Source of the DNA: Candidatus Gallacutalibacter pullicola | GTDB taxonomy: Bacteria; Bacillota; Clostridia; Oscillospirales; Acutalibacteraceae | DNA length: 64,000 nucleotides | Assembly (NCBI GenBank): GCA_018712265.1 | Contig: DVHF01000050.1 | Span: forward strand, 1-64,000 | Reading direction: 5' to 3' | Shown: piece after piece, positions 8,845 to 17,515 of the stretch | Numbering within the stretch: position 1 is the first letter of the stretch | Layout of the letters: every line of letters begins with the position of its first letter | Position numbers and translations under genes: made by a program | The notes under the pieces: model-generated | What the model was told of the DNA's origin: nothing | What the model saw: only the letters and a program-made list of their open reading frames with translations | Database searches by the model: none

Positions 8845-9966
8845 TCAGCCCTCTGCGAGAACCTCCCGGATCACCTGGTAAATTCTCTCATTGGCATCAA
8901 GAATTGCCGTCTTTTTCGCGTTCTCCGAAAGGGAACGGAGCTTGGCGGGATCCCGGAACAGCTCCTCCACACGCTGAATCAGCGATTCCCCGGTGAGATC
9001 CTTCTCCTCGAGGAGCTCTGCGGCGCCGCGCCGGACCAGCGCCATCGCGTTATGGTACTGATGGTTTTCCGCCACATTTGGGGACGGGATCAGGATCGAC
9101 GCGCGTCCCTGCGCCTGGATCTCGCTGAGCGTGATCGCGCCGGCGCGGCAGATCACCAGATCGGCTGCGGCAAGGCAGTCCGGGATGTCTGTGATGTACT
9201 CCTTTACAGTGACGCCCGGGCAGGCATCCGGATCGACGCCCTTTTCGCGGAGCAGATCCGGGAACCATTTCCCGTATTGGCCATAGCCGTGAATATGTTG
9301 GTACCGGCCGCTTTTCGCGTCCGCGGCGATCAGATCGGCGCAGGCTTCGTTAATGGTCCGCGCGCCGAGACTTCCGCCAAACGACAGGATCATGGGGCGG
9401 CTGTCGAGACCGAGCTTTGCCCTTGCCTTTGCGCGATCCGCCCGGATCACCTCCTGTCGTACAGGATTCCCTGTCAGCACACAGTGTGCCGACGCGTCCA
9501 GATGCTTCTGTGCGTCCTCCACCGCGAGCATCGTGCGGTTCGCGTGTTTGGAGAGCATCTTGTTTGTCACGCCCGGGAACGCGTTCTGCTCGTGGATCAC
9601 AGCGGGGATCCCCAGACGGATGGCCTCGCGGATCACAGGGCCGCTCACGTAGCCGCCGGTCCCGACGCAGATATCCGGCTGGAATTCCCGCAGGATCTGC
9701 TTGGCGTGCGCGCTCGAGGTAAATACACGCGCCACCGTCCGCACATTGCGGGCAATATTTTTTACGGTGAGCTTCCGCTGGAACCCGGAAATCCGGATGC
9801 TCCGGAACGGATACCCGGCCGCCGGGACGAGACGTTCCTCCATACCGCCCGCCGCGCCAATGTAGAGAATCTCCGTGTCCGGCTCTTTCTCCTTCAAATA
9901 ACCGGCGATGGCAAGCGCGGGGTTGATATGTCCGCCTGTGCCGCCGCCCGCAAACAATACTTTCAT
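8845..9966 (-). CDS. murG: Lipid II synthase MurG
   Basis: Peripheral inner-leaflet GT-B glycosyltransferase that adds GlcNAc from UDP-GlcNAc to lipid I to form lipid II. The 373-residue length is normal. The N-terminal glycine-rich loop FAGGGTGGHINPALAIA, the second G loop LSFGGSLGARTIN, and the C-terminal UDP-GlcNAc site with CRAGAITLSEIQAQGRASILIPSP are all present. The start ATG is preceded by GAGGACAGC and a better AGGAGG further upstream. It lies between ftsW and murA on one strand, consistent with co-transcription in the dcw cluster. Confidence 0.96.
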   Translation of the reverse strand: MKVLFAGGGTGGHINPALAIAGYLKEKEPDTEILYIGAAGGMEERLVPAAGYPFRSIRISGFQRKLTVKNIARNVRTVARVFTSSAHAKQILREFQPDICVGTGGYVSGPVIREAIRLGIPAVIHEQNAFPGVTNKMLSKHANRTMLAVEDAQKHLDASAHCVLTGNPVRQEVIRADRAKARAKLGLDSRPMILSFGGSLGARTINEACADLIAADAKSGRYQHIHGYGQYGKWFPDLLREKGVDPDACPGVTVKEYITDIPDCLAAADLVICRAGAITLSEIQAQGRASILIPSPNVAENHQYHNAMALVRRGAAELLEEKDLTGESLIQRVEELFRDPAKLRSLSENAKKTAILDANERIYQVIREVLAEG

Positions 9967-10014
9967 GCTGTCCTCTGCTCCTCCTGTCTTTTGGGAGCGC
10001 CGCCCGGTGCGCGG

Positions 10015-11271
10015 CTAACTCGCCTTTTCAATGGTAGAATTGCGCGAGATGGACAGCACCACGCCCATCTGCGCCATCAGGATCACCAGCGACGTGCCGC
10101 CGTAGCTGAAAAACGGCAGGCTGATTCCCGTATTGGGGATGGTGTTCGTCACAACGGCGATGTTCAGCACCACCTGGATCCCCACCTGCATCGTCAGGCC
10201 GATGCCGAGCAGCATCCCGAATTTATCCCGCGCGCGGAGAGACACGGTCACGCCGCGCCACACCAGCAGCGCAAACAAAATGATAATAATCAGCGCGCCG
10301 ATAAACCCAAGCTCCTCGCATACCACGGCAAAAATAAAATCGTTCTGCGGCTCCGGCAGATACAGGTACTTCTGCCGCGACTGCCCCAGTCCAAGCCCGA
10401 GCAGTCCGCCCGATCCGATCGACATCAGCGACTGCCGCGTCTGCCAGGTATCGGCCTGGATATCCGGATTAAACGGATCGAGCCAGCCGATGATCCGTTC
10501 ATTGGCATAGCTTTTGGTGAAAAGCACCATGTACAGCACTGCCGCGCCAATCAGCAGGAACACCGCAAAGAACCACCGGAATTTTACCCCGCCGACAAAC
10601 AGCATGACCCCGGCCAGAGCCACCAGAATCACGATAGCGGAATAATGCGGCTCCTGCTGGAGCAGCAGGACCATCCCGCCCAAAATCAGGATATAGGGCA
10701 GGATGCCGTACAGAAAGGTGTCCATACGCTTATAGTTGAGGGATATCAGATGCGAAAAAACGAGAATGAGCGCGAATTTGGCGATCTCGGACGGCTGGAA
10801 ATTCAGCGGCCCGATGATGATCCAGCGGTGCACATAGTTGACCGCCGGAAGCAGAAGCACCACAAACAGCAGAATATAGGACAAAATCAGGATGGGGATC
10901 GCGAATTTGTGCAGATGGTGATAGTCAAAGTAGGAGACAGCCACCATGATGATGATACCCATCGCGGCCCACACAGCCTGCCGTTTGATAAAATAATAGC
11001 TGTCCTCGTAGTAATAGTAAGCGTTGGCATAGCTGGCGGAGAACATCATCACCAGCCCGATCACCAGCAGGACCAGAACCAGAAGGAACAGCGGCATATC
11101 AAGCCCGGCGCGGATGGAAAAAATACGGAATTTTTTCTTCACACGCCGCATAAGGGAGGGCGCCGTCTCCGCCGGCTTTCCGGATGCTTCGCCGGACGGT
11201 CTTTTCGCCGGGACAGCCGTGCGCTGTCTTGCGGTATTTGCCGTTCTGCGCCTGTTCCTCGTGCGTTCCAT
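10015..11271 (-). CDS. ftsW: SEDS peptidoglycan glycosyltransferase FtsW/SpoVE
   Basis: Polytopic SEDS-family glycosyltransferase that polymerises lipid II at the septum, paired with the class B PBP upstream in this cluster. The 418 residues carry a charged, Arg/Pro-rich cytoplasmic tail of ~55 residues, then about ten transmembrane helices. Family features seen include MMFSASYANAYYYYEDSYYF after helix 1, the large extracytoplasmic loop, and GISLPFFSYGGTSLVILM near the C-terminus. It could be the vegetative FtsW or the sporulation SpoVE; only one SEDS gene is visible here, so this cannot be resolved. The ATG lies 13 bases after GGAGG. Confidence 0.92.
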   Translation of the reverse strand: MERTRNRRRTANTARQRTAVPAKRPSGEASGKPAETAPSLMRRVKKKFRIFSIRAGLDMPLFLLVLVLLVIGLVMMFSASYANAYYYYEDSYYFIKRQAVWAAMGIIIMVAVSYFDYHHLHKFAIPILILSYILLFVVLLLPAVNYVHRWIIIGPLNFQPSEIAKFALILVFSHLISLNYKRMDTFLYGILPYILILGGMVLLLQQEPHYSAIVILVALAGVMLFVGGVKFRWFFAVFLLIGAAVLYMVLFTKSYANERIIGWLDPFNPDIQADTWQTRQSLMSIGSGGLLGLGLGQSRQKYLYLPEPQNDFIFAVVCEELGFIGALIIIILFALLVWRGVTVSLRARDKFGMLLGIGLTMQVGIQVVLNIAVVTNTIPNTGISLPFFSYGGTSLVILMAQMGVVLSISRNSTIEKAS

Positions 11272-11289
11272 CAGTGTGCATACCTCCTG

Positions 11290-12300
11290 TTAAAAACCGT
11301 AAAGGACCGCCACAAGGGCGAGGATCCCGCCCAATATCGTGACGATGCTGAATATAAAGCAGATTTTGATTTCACTCCAGCCGCACATCTCAAAGTGATG
11401 GTGAAGCGGGCTCATTTTGAAGATACGTTTTCCGTGCGTCAGCTTGAAATAGGATACCTGAAGCACCACAGAAAGGATCTCGCAGATGTAGATAATCCCC
11501 ACAGGCAGCAGGAGAATCGGTATTTCCAATCCAAATGCGAGGGCGCATACCGCCCCTCCCAGGAACAGCGATCCTGTATCGCCCATAAAGACCTTGGCGG
11601 GATTGAAGTTCCATACCAGAAAGCCCATGCAGCCTCCCGCCAGCGCCGCTGCGAAAATCCCCAGACCCGTCATTCCGCGCAGGCCGCAGATCATCAGCAG
11701 GAACGCCGCGGCAAAAAACGTAACGGAAGCGTTCAGGCCGTCGATTCCGTCGGTGAAGTTGACGGCGTTGACCATCCCGACGATGACGAGCGCAGCCAGG
11801 ACCCAGTAAGTCCAGCCGAGCGAGACATAGCCCACAAAGGGGATATACGTCCCGTCGCCGCCGCCTGCGAACGCGATGGAGGCCAGATAAGCTGCCGCCA
11901 CAATAAATTGCAGAACAAGCTTTTGGGGAGCGGTCAGACCAAGATTACGCTTTTTGACTACCTTGATGTAGTCGTCAAAGAAACCGATCGCGCCGTATGC
12001 AAGCGCCATCAGCGCACCGCCGAAGATCTTCACGGTGGCAAGATTGGTTTCGGGGCCGGTATCCGAGGTAGCGTAATACAGGGGGATACAAATTAGTATG
12101 GCAAGAAAAATGCCAATTATAAACATGAATCCGCCCATAGTAGGCGTCCCCTGCTTTTTCATATGCCACTTTGGACCCTCCTCGCGGATAGTCTGCCCAA
12201 AATGGATCTTATGCAGAAATGGGATCATCCATTTTCCGGAAAGCGCCGTCACGCCAAAAGAAAGCGCCGCCGCAATCAAAGTCCAAATCATACCGCTCAT
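11290..12300 (-). CDS. mraY: Phospho-MurNAc-pentapeptide translocase MraY
   Basis: Integral membrane enzyme that transfers phospho-MurNAc-pentapeptide from UDP to undecaprenyl phosphate, making lipid I. The 336 residues contain about ten transmembrane helices. The conserved cytoplasmic motifs GTPTMGG, FFDDYIKVVKKRN (the acidic Mg site), VNFTDGIDGLN and FMGDTGSLFLGG are intact, as is the MSPLHHHFEM His loop near the C-terminus. It is followed after 18 bases by ftsW, where murD would usually lie. An 890-bp repeat-filled gap upstream occupies the usual place of murE/murF. Confidence 0.97.
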   Translation of the reverse strand: MSGMIWTLIAAALSFGVTALSGKWMIPFLHKIHFGQTIREEGPKWHMKKQGTPTMGGFMFIIGIFLAILICIPLYYATSDTGPETNLATVKIFGGALMALAYGAIGFFDDYIKVVKKRNLGLTAPQKLVLQFIVAAAYLASIAFAGGGDGTYIPFVGYVSLGWTYWVLAALVIVGMVNAVNFTDGIDGLNASVTFFAAAFLLMICGLRGMTGLGIFAAALAGGCMGFLVWNFNPAKVFMGDTGSLFLGGAVCALAFGLEIPILLLPVGIIYICEILSVVLQVSYFKLTHGKRIFKMSPLHHHFEMCGWSEIKICFIFSIVTILGGILALVAVLYGF

Positions 12301-12349
12301 AGCTGTTCCATCCTCTTTTCCTTGTTTTCCTTACCCGCAGGGGGCGGGC

Positions 12350-12536
12350 ACACAGGCGTTCCACCCTGCCCGGGCAAGCACAAAATTTGAAGCCTGCCGC
12401 TTCACCAAGCCGGGATTTTTCGCCCTGACCGGGCGGGGCAGATATTTTTGAAGCTTTCAGCTTCACCGAGCTAAAAGATTTTCGCCCTGCCCGGACGAGG
12501 CAAGTATTCTTGAAGCTTACAGCCTCACTGCTTTTT
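12350..12536 (-). repeat. Family G: three ~63-bp tandem modules
   Basis: Three successive modules, each with a CCCTGCCCGGGCA-type dyad followed ~25 bases later by a GAAGC...GCTTC dyad (GAAGCCTGCCGCTTC, GAAGCTTTCAGCTTC, GAAGCTTACAGCCTC). Related modules occur at ~30740-30860, ~36900-37025 and ~7215-7260. The paired words vary in loop and inner stem while keeping most pairing. Confidence 0.7.
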
Positions 12537-12540
12537 ATTT

Positions 12541-13192
12541 TATCGGACCTCGCAGGTCCCGGCGAAAGGGGCCACTCAAGCCGCGGGCACAGAATATGAA
12601 ACCTGCCATTTCAGGGCTTTTGATCTATCGAACCTGCGAGGTCCCGGCGTTGGGGGCGGCTCAGGCCGCGCCCCCAAACCCCTGCCGGCCCTTCCTTTTC
12701 TTGTTGGAAGAAAAGGAAGCAAAAGACCATTTAAGAGGGGCGTTGCCCCCCTTAAAGATTCCCCCAGGGGGAGCGCTCTGGCCGCGTCCCCCTTTCACCC
12801 CCACGGCCGGAAACCTTTGAGGTGAAACACAGCTTATCAATAGACAATGGATGCGCCCTTGAAACTTGAAAAATTCTGCGCCTTATGAAAACTTCATTAT
12901 TATCAAGCAACTGCCCGGCAGGCTGATTCGCCTGTTTCGGGCGCGAGATATACGGGTTTCTCGGAGTGTAACCTCACCCTATTTCGCGCTGACTGGGCAG
13001 AGCGATAACCACGCTATGGCCTTACGGCCCAACGCTTACCACGGTGGATCCCTGGGAGGGCCGCGCTGCTATTATACCATATTCCCAACCAGCTTTCCAC
13101 CGCGACAGAGTATTTTAGGTTACTGGAAACTCAGCGACCGCAGGGAGCGATCCGCGGTCTACGTCAAGGCTTAGCCTTGCTTAGCCTGGTGG
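12541..13192 (+). repeat. Composite repeat D, copy 1, in the spoVD-mraY gap
   Basis: Together with the G modules this fills the 890-bp gap between spoVD and mraY; no gene is supported. It contains inverted family B units and a 12-bp perfect stem CTTCCTTTTCTT/AAGAAAAGGAAG near 12690-12720. A GC-rich block follows, then a long segment (~12900-13060) with words such as GATAACCACGCTATGGCCTT and CATTTCGCGCTGACTGGGCA, and finally a family C-like tail with AAGGCTTAGCCTT. A second copy in the same order lies at ~37050-37645. A TGGTATAAT is present on the minus strand at ~13070. Confidence 0.8.
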
Positions 13193-15406
13193 TTATTGTA
13201 CCTGATCGTATTCCACGAACGTGACGGTGATGACCGTCCCCGGAGAGACAGACGTCCCTGGCTCTATGCTCTGCGACTGCGACAGCGCATTGGACCCCGT
13301 CAGCGCCGCGCCCGTGATGGAGATATTCAGCCCCGCATTGACCGCCGTACTGTTTGCCTGCGACAGCGTCATGCCTGTCAGATCCGGGACCGTCACAGTC
13401 CTGTCCTCGCTGGCAGAATCCGTATAGAGGGCCATTGTGCCGTTCTGCGGGATAGTTTCGCCGTATGCCGGGATCTGAGAAATGACCGTGTCGCCGTCTC
13501 CGTACACCCTGTACGAAAGCTCCTTCCCCTCAATCGTGCTCTGCGCCTCAGAAAGCGTCATGCCTGTCACGTCGGGAGCCTGAATGTCCAGCTTCTCCAG
13601 TTCGCTTTCGGTATATTTCTGCTCAACCCCCAGATACGGAAGGATCTCGCGCATCGTCTTGGCCCATACAGGACCGGCAACAGAACTGCCGTAATAACTG
13701 TCCCCCTTGGGCTCGTCAAAAAAGAGCAGCATCGCATACTGAGGATTATCCGCCGGAGCGAAGCCGCAGTAGGAGGCGATATACTGCATGGTTCCCGTCT
13801 CCAGATACGTCTGGATCTTTTCAGACGTACCCGTCTTTCCGGCTACGCGGTACCCCGGCAGATATCCGTTTTTCGCGGTGCCGGTGGTGGCGTTCTGCTG
13901 GAGGATAGCGCACATCCGCTCGGAGGTCTCGGTGGAGATCACCTGGCGCTTGATTTTGGGCTCGATGGTTTCCACGATATTCCCCTGATCGTCGAGGATC
14001 TGCTTGACAACATGCGGCTGCACCAGATATCCGCCGTTTGCGACCGCCGCGCACGCGGTGATCATCTGGATCGGCGTGATACTGAAGTTCTGCCCGAAGG
14101 ATTCTGTCGCGAGCTCAACCGGGTTGAGCTGTTCAGCCGTATAGTAAATGCTTCTGGATTCGCCGGGGAGATCGATCCCTGTGCGCTCCGTAAAGCCGAA
14201 GCTCTCAAAGTATTTGAAGAATTTGTCCGGTCCCAGCAGCTGGCCAATATGGATAAAGAACGGGTTGCAGGAATTGCACACCCCCTGCGCAAAGGTCTCT
14301 GTCCCGTGGCCGCCTCTCCTCCAGCAGTGGATCGTCGTGCCGCTCACCCCAACAGCACCGTTGCAGGTGAACGTGGTGTTTTCGTTGATGAGGTTTTCCT
14401 CCAGCCCCATAGATCCGGTGCACATCTTGAATACGGAACCGGGATAATATGTATCGCTGACCGCCTTATTCCGCCATTGGGCCAGCTGCGCCGCCTCGCG
14501 CACCGCTCCCTGCTCCTCCTCCGGGAGACTCTCGATCCGCGCGCGTTCCACAGGATCCGCAATTTCCAGCGGATTATTCGGATCGTAATCCCCCTTGACG
14601 GCCATCGCGATGATTTCCCCTGTATTGACGTCCATCACGATGCCCGTCGCGCGGTTCTGTACCTTGTTATTGATGATGCCTTCTTCAAGGTTCTTTTCAA
14701 GAAAATGCTGCACCACGCGATCGATGGTCAGCACAAGGCTGTGGCCGTTCTGCGCGTCCACCTTCTGCTCATATTGCAGGGGCATATCCGTACCAACCGC
14801 GTTTTTCGCCGTCACCAGACGCCCCGCCACGCCGCTGAGCTCCTTGTCGTACTGCGCTTCAATCCCCGCAAGGCCGGTGTTGTCCGTCCCGGTGAAGCCC
14901 AGCACCGTCGAGGCAGAGGTTCCATAGGGATAATACCGCTTGTAGTTTTCCACCAGACGGATCCCGCTGCCAATATCGTTATCCTGCTTGAATTGCAGGA
15001 TCTGCTCCTTGACATCGTTTTCCACCTTGCGCGCCAGAATCTCATAAGCGTTGTTTTTGGTGGCGTGCTCCATGACCTCCTCGCGCTCCATGCCGAGGAT
15101 CCCGGCCAGGCCGTCCACAATCAGATCGAGCTGCTCCTCCTCGATATAGGCCGGTTCCAGCACGACGTCCCACACCGAGGAGCTCATCGCCAGCACCGTC
15201 ATATTGCGGTCATAAATCGTACCGCGCTGCGCACTGAGAGACACATCTCTCATCTGCTGATCCACGGCCCGCTGCTGGAGCTCCTCGCCCTGCACGATCT
15301 GAAGATGGAATATGCTGTGCGTCACCAGGCCGAAGCCCCCTACAATCAATAAAATCAACACGAACAGCGTCCTGCGCCAGATCCGCGTCGTTGCACCCTG
15401 CGCCAT
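13193..15406 (-). CDS. spoVD: SpoVD/FtsI-type class B penicillin-binding protein with PASTA domains
   Basis: Transpeptidase that cross-links septal (or spore cortex) peptidoglycan, anchored by one N-terminal transmembrane helix (~residues 10-32). The 737 residues hold the PBP dimer domain and then the catalytic domain, with Ser in PGSVFK (SxxK), SCN (SxN) and KTGTS (KTG). Two C-terminal PASTA domains begin PDVTGMTLSEAQ and PDLTGMTLSQAN. PASTA domains in a class B PBP of this cluster are typical of PBP2x and SpoVD; whether it serves vegetative division, sporulation or both cannot be decided. The ATG is 6 bases after GGAGG. It is separated from ftsL by a terminator-like hairpin. Confidence 0.93.
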   Translation of the reverse strand: MAQGATTRIWRRTLFVLILLIVGGFGLVTHSIFHLQIVQGEELQQRAVDQQMRDVSLSAQRGTIYDRNMTVLAMSSSVWDVVLEPAYIEEEQLDLIVDGLAGILGMEREEVMEHATKNNAYEILARKVENDVKEQILQFKQDNDIGSGIRLVENYKRYYPYGTSASTVLGFTGTDNTGLAGIEAQYDKELSGVAGRLVTAKNAVGTDMPLQYEQKVDAQNGHSLVLTIDRVVQHFLEKNLEEGIINNKVQNRATGIVMDVNTGEIIAMAVKGDYDPNNPLEIADPVERARIESLPEEEQGAVREAAQLAQWRNKAVSDTYYPGSVFKMCTGSMGLEENLINENTTFTCNGAVGVSGTTIHCWRRGGHGTETFAQGVCNSCNPFFIHIGQLLGPDKFFKYFESFGFTERTGIDLPGESRSIYYTAEQLNPVELATESFGQNFSITPIQMITACAAVANGGYLVQPHVVKQILDDQGNIVETIEPKIKRQVISTETSERMCAILQQNATTGTAKNGYLPGYRVAGKTGTSEKIQTYLETGTMQYIASYCGFAPADNPQYAMLLFFDEPKGDSYYGSSVAGPVWAKTMREILPYLGVEQKYTESELEKLDIQAPDVTGMTLSEAQSTIEGKELSYRVYGDGDTVISQIPAYGETIPQNGTMALYTDSASEDRTVTVPDLTGMTLSQANSTAVNAGLNISITGAALTGSNALSQSQSIEPGTSVSPGTVITVTFVEYDQVQ

Positions 15407-15546
15407 AAAAAACCTCCTGTTCCGGCCCGCCCCGCCGCCGGACGGTAATGCTGGGAATCACAGCGGCGCCGCACTATCTGCACAAAAGCCCGCACCGGAA
15501 TTTTCCCGCGCAGCCCGCCGTACAGAACCATACAGCATCGCCTTAT

Positions 15547-15579
15547 AAAAATGAGAGTTAAGATTTTCTCTCAACTCTC
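15547..15579 (-). terminator. Terminator-like hairpin between ftsL and spoVD
   Basis: On the minus strand GAGAGTT (15573-15579) pairs with AACTCTC (15553-15559), extended inward by a G-T pair and AGA/TCT, and is followed by ATTTTTA. It lies ~90 bases after the ftsL stop and ~140 bases before spoVD, so it may terminate or attenuate the rsmH-ftsL transcript. Confidence 0.65.
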
Positions 15580-15668
15580 CGCAAAACCACGCCGGAGAGC
15601 GGCGCGCTTTCCGCAGCGCCGTCCCTCTCCGCCGATCCTATTTCATAAGTATTGTTCCGATCCTCCGA

Positions 15669-16160
15669 TTATGACAGCAAATTCTGGATCCAGTTCCACA
15701 GCGATCCAAGTACGCTGCCGTCCTCCTGAAGCACCTCTCCCTTATCACCGCTGGAAAGACTGATGCACACCACCTGCTCCTGCGAAATTCTCCGCATCCC
15801 GAGCGTATCTTTGGCATACTCCTCCACTGTGTCAAGGGATAACCGTGAATCTGATTTCATTTTCAGCTGTGTATATGTACTCTGCGCCTCGGAAAGCTCC
15901 GCCTGGGCCGTGTTGATCTGATCCGTCAGCTCGTTGAGCTGGGCTTGTCCGTATACCACAGAACCGACGATCCCCACAACCACAGCCATGGAGAGGAACG
16001 TCGCAAGCGCGTGCAGAGGCTGGATCTTCACCCGCCGGCTCTTATCCAGCTGCTCCTGAGTCAGTTTAATGACATTATTCTTTTGGCCTGATGCCGGCAG
16101 CTCCTGCCGCTTTGGTTCAAACAGGCTTAAATCGTATGCTTCGCTGCGATCCTTTTCCAA
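15669..16160 (-). CDS. ftsL: FtsL-like septum protein
   Basis: Small bitopic membrane protein predicted to act in the FtsL-DivIC-type complex with FtsQ and the septal PBP. The 163 residues comprise a ~60-residue cytoplasmic N-terminus, one transmembrane helix (LATFLSMAVVVGIVGSVVYG, ~65-85), an extracytoplasmic coiled coil (LNELTDQINTAQAELSEAQ) and a segment with EEYAKDTLGMRR, typical of the FtsL/DivIC fold. Identification rests on topology, size and position between rsmH and the class B PBP. The start is TTG at 16160, with GAGGAGGG 9 bases upstream. Confidence 0.8.
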   Translation of the reverse strand: MEKDRSEAYDLSLFEPKRQELPASGQKNNVIKLTQEQLDKSRRVKIQPLHALATFLSMAVVVGIVGSVVYGQAQLNELTDQINTAQAELSEAQSTYTQLKMKSDSRLSLDTVEEYAKDTLGMRRISQEQVVCISLSSGDKGEVLQEDGSVLGSLWNWIQNLLS

Positions 16161-16215
16161 CGGGATTTCCCTCCTCTATTCTCTGATCTACACCCCTACG
16201 GAAAATCCATGCAGG

Positions 16216-17163
16216 CTATTCCTGTTCAGGAAGCCCCTCTATTTTCCGGCAGACACGCAGCCTGGCACTGCGCGCTCTTGGATTGCGCTCCAGCTCCTGC
16301 GGCGATGGAGCAAGTCCCTTCTTATAAATCAGCTCGGCTCTGGGCTTTCGTCCGCATACGCACACCGGGAAATCCGGCGGACAGATGCACCCCTGACACC
16401 AGGAGGCCATCCTCTGCTTGACCATGCGATCCTCCAGGGAATGAAAGGTAATCACCGCCAGCCGTCCTCCCGGCCGGAGCAGCTCAAACGCTTCATCCAA
16501 CCCCTGAGAGAGCACGTCCAGCTCGTGGTTGACCTCGATGCGCAGCGCCTGAAAGGTGCGCCGGGCCGGGTGCCCCTGCTCGCGGCGCACCGCCGCCGGC
16601 ACGGATTTCTTGACGATTTCCGCCAGCTCCAGCGTCGTTTCCACCGGCTTTTCCTGCCGGGCCTGCACAATTCCCTTTGCAATGCGGACCGCGTTCTTAT
16701 CCTCGCCGTATTTGCTGATAATCGCGGCCAACTCCTGCCAGCTGAGCGTATTGACAAGCTCCTTGGCGCTTGTCCCTGTTTGGCTCATGCGCATATCGAG
16801 CGGCGCGTCGTAGTGATACGAAAAGCCCCGTTCCGGCGTATCCAGCTGGTGCGACGAAACGCCGATATCCAGCAGCACCCCGTCAGCCTCCCGGATCCCC
16901 TGTTCAGCGGCAACCGTGCGCATCTGTGAAAAATTCCCACGGCATACCTGCGCACAGGAAAACCCCGCCAGACGCTCCCCGGCTGCCCGGATCGCATCAG
17001 GATCCTGATCGATCGACAGGAGCCTCCCTGTCGTAAGCCGCTCGGCAATCGCCCGGGAATGGCCGCCTCCGCCTGCTGTCCCGTCGATATAGATGCCGTC
17101 CGGCCTGATATTCAGCGCCTCGATCGTCTCTTCAAACAGAACCGGCTTATGCTCGAATTCCAT
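16216..17163 (-). CDS. rsmH: 16S rRNA (cytosine(1402)-N(4))-methyltransferase
   Basis: SAM-dependent methyltransferase (MraW/RsmH) that N4-methylates C1402 in the decoding centre of 16S rRNA. Length 315 residues matches the family. The SAM-binding motif is YIDGTAGGGGHS near the N-terminus, with LLDIGVSSHQLD, then FQALRIEVNHELD and the C-terminal AVITFHSLEDRMVKQ. ATG at 17163 with GGGGAG upstream. It is the first gene of the dcw cluster here; the mraZ gene that usually precedes it is absent and a different operon lies upstream. Confidence 0.97.
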   Translation of the reverse strand: MEFEHKPVLFEETIEALNIRPDGIYIDGTAGGGGHSRAIAERLTTGRLLSIDQDPDAIRAAGERLAGFSCAQVCRGNFSQMRTVAAEQGIREADGVLLDIGVSSHQLDTPERGFSYHYDAPLDMRMSQTGTSAKELVNTLSWQELAAIISKYGEDKNAVRIAKGIVQARQEKPVETTLELAEIVKKSVPAAVRREQGHPARRTFQALRIEVNHELDVLSQGLDEAFELLRPGGRLAVITFHSLEDRMVKQRMASWCQGCICPPDFPVCVCGRKPRAELIYKKGLAPSPQELERNPRARSARLRVCRKIEGLPEQE

Positions 17164-17336
17164 GGCTTTAACTCCCCGCGCGGTTAATCATGAGCCGGGA
17201 TCCCCTTTTCCCGTCCACAGGCACGGGAACACAGGATCCCCCGGATTCCTGCCGCGAAGCCGTTCCCGCACCCCTTCAGAAACAGAAAACCGGCTGCCGC
17301 AGGCAGAAAAAATGGTAACAATTCCTTTACTTTTAA

Positions 17337-17365
17337 AGTATAACCCACTAACGACAAAAAAGCAA
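17337..17365 (-). promoter_or_regulatory. Candidate promoter of rsmH-ftsL
   Basis: On the minus strand TTGCTT (17360-17365), a 17-base spacer and TATACT (17337-17342) predict a leader of ~165 nt before rsmH. Apart from this and the upstream terminator the 17164-17515 gap holds no supported gene. Confidence 0.6.
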
Positions 17366-17473
17366 TAGCAAAAATTCGCGCAAGGAAAAATTTCACCATG
17401 GCGCGCCCCTGCCCGAAAAAGGCCCGCGGATCCCATCATAGCGCAGTTTTTCTGCAAAATTTCACGAAACAAA

Positions 17474-17499
17474 GAAAAGGCAGGAAAAAACTTCCTGCC
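17474..17499 (-). terminator. Rho-independent terminator of rsmD-coaD operon
   Basis: An 8-bp stem, GGCAGGAA with TTCCTGCC (17479-17486 and 17492-17499), is followed on the minus strand by TTTTCTTT. It lies ~17 bases after the stop of the coiled-coil gene and insulates it from rsmH. Confidence 0.85.
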
Positions 17500-17515
17500 A
17501 AAATTCCTATTTTTT

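Noticed and set aside
8677-12096. A 1139-codon plus-strand ORF across murG, ftsW and mraY
   Set aside because: Antisense shadow of three conserved membrane and cell-wall genes; composition is His/Arg-rich with no domain.
12541-13192. Degenerate murE/murF pseudogenes in the spoVD-mraY gap
   Set aside because: No Mur-ligase motif (for example GTNGKT) is recognisable in any frame; the sequence instead matches the non-coding repeat at 37 kb.
13196-15352. A 718-codon plus-strand ORF opposite spoVD
   Set aside because: Antisense shadow of the PASTA PBP gene with no recognisable protein features.
17184-17399. A 71-codon minus-strand ORF with two hydrophobic stretches upstream of rsmH
   Set aside because: It lies at the position of mraZ but has no similarity to it, and the candidate rsmH promoter (17337-17365) is inside it. 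Hydrophobicity alone is not enough.
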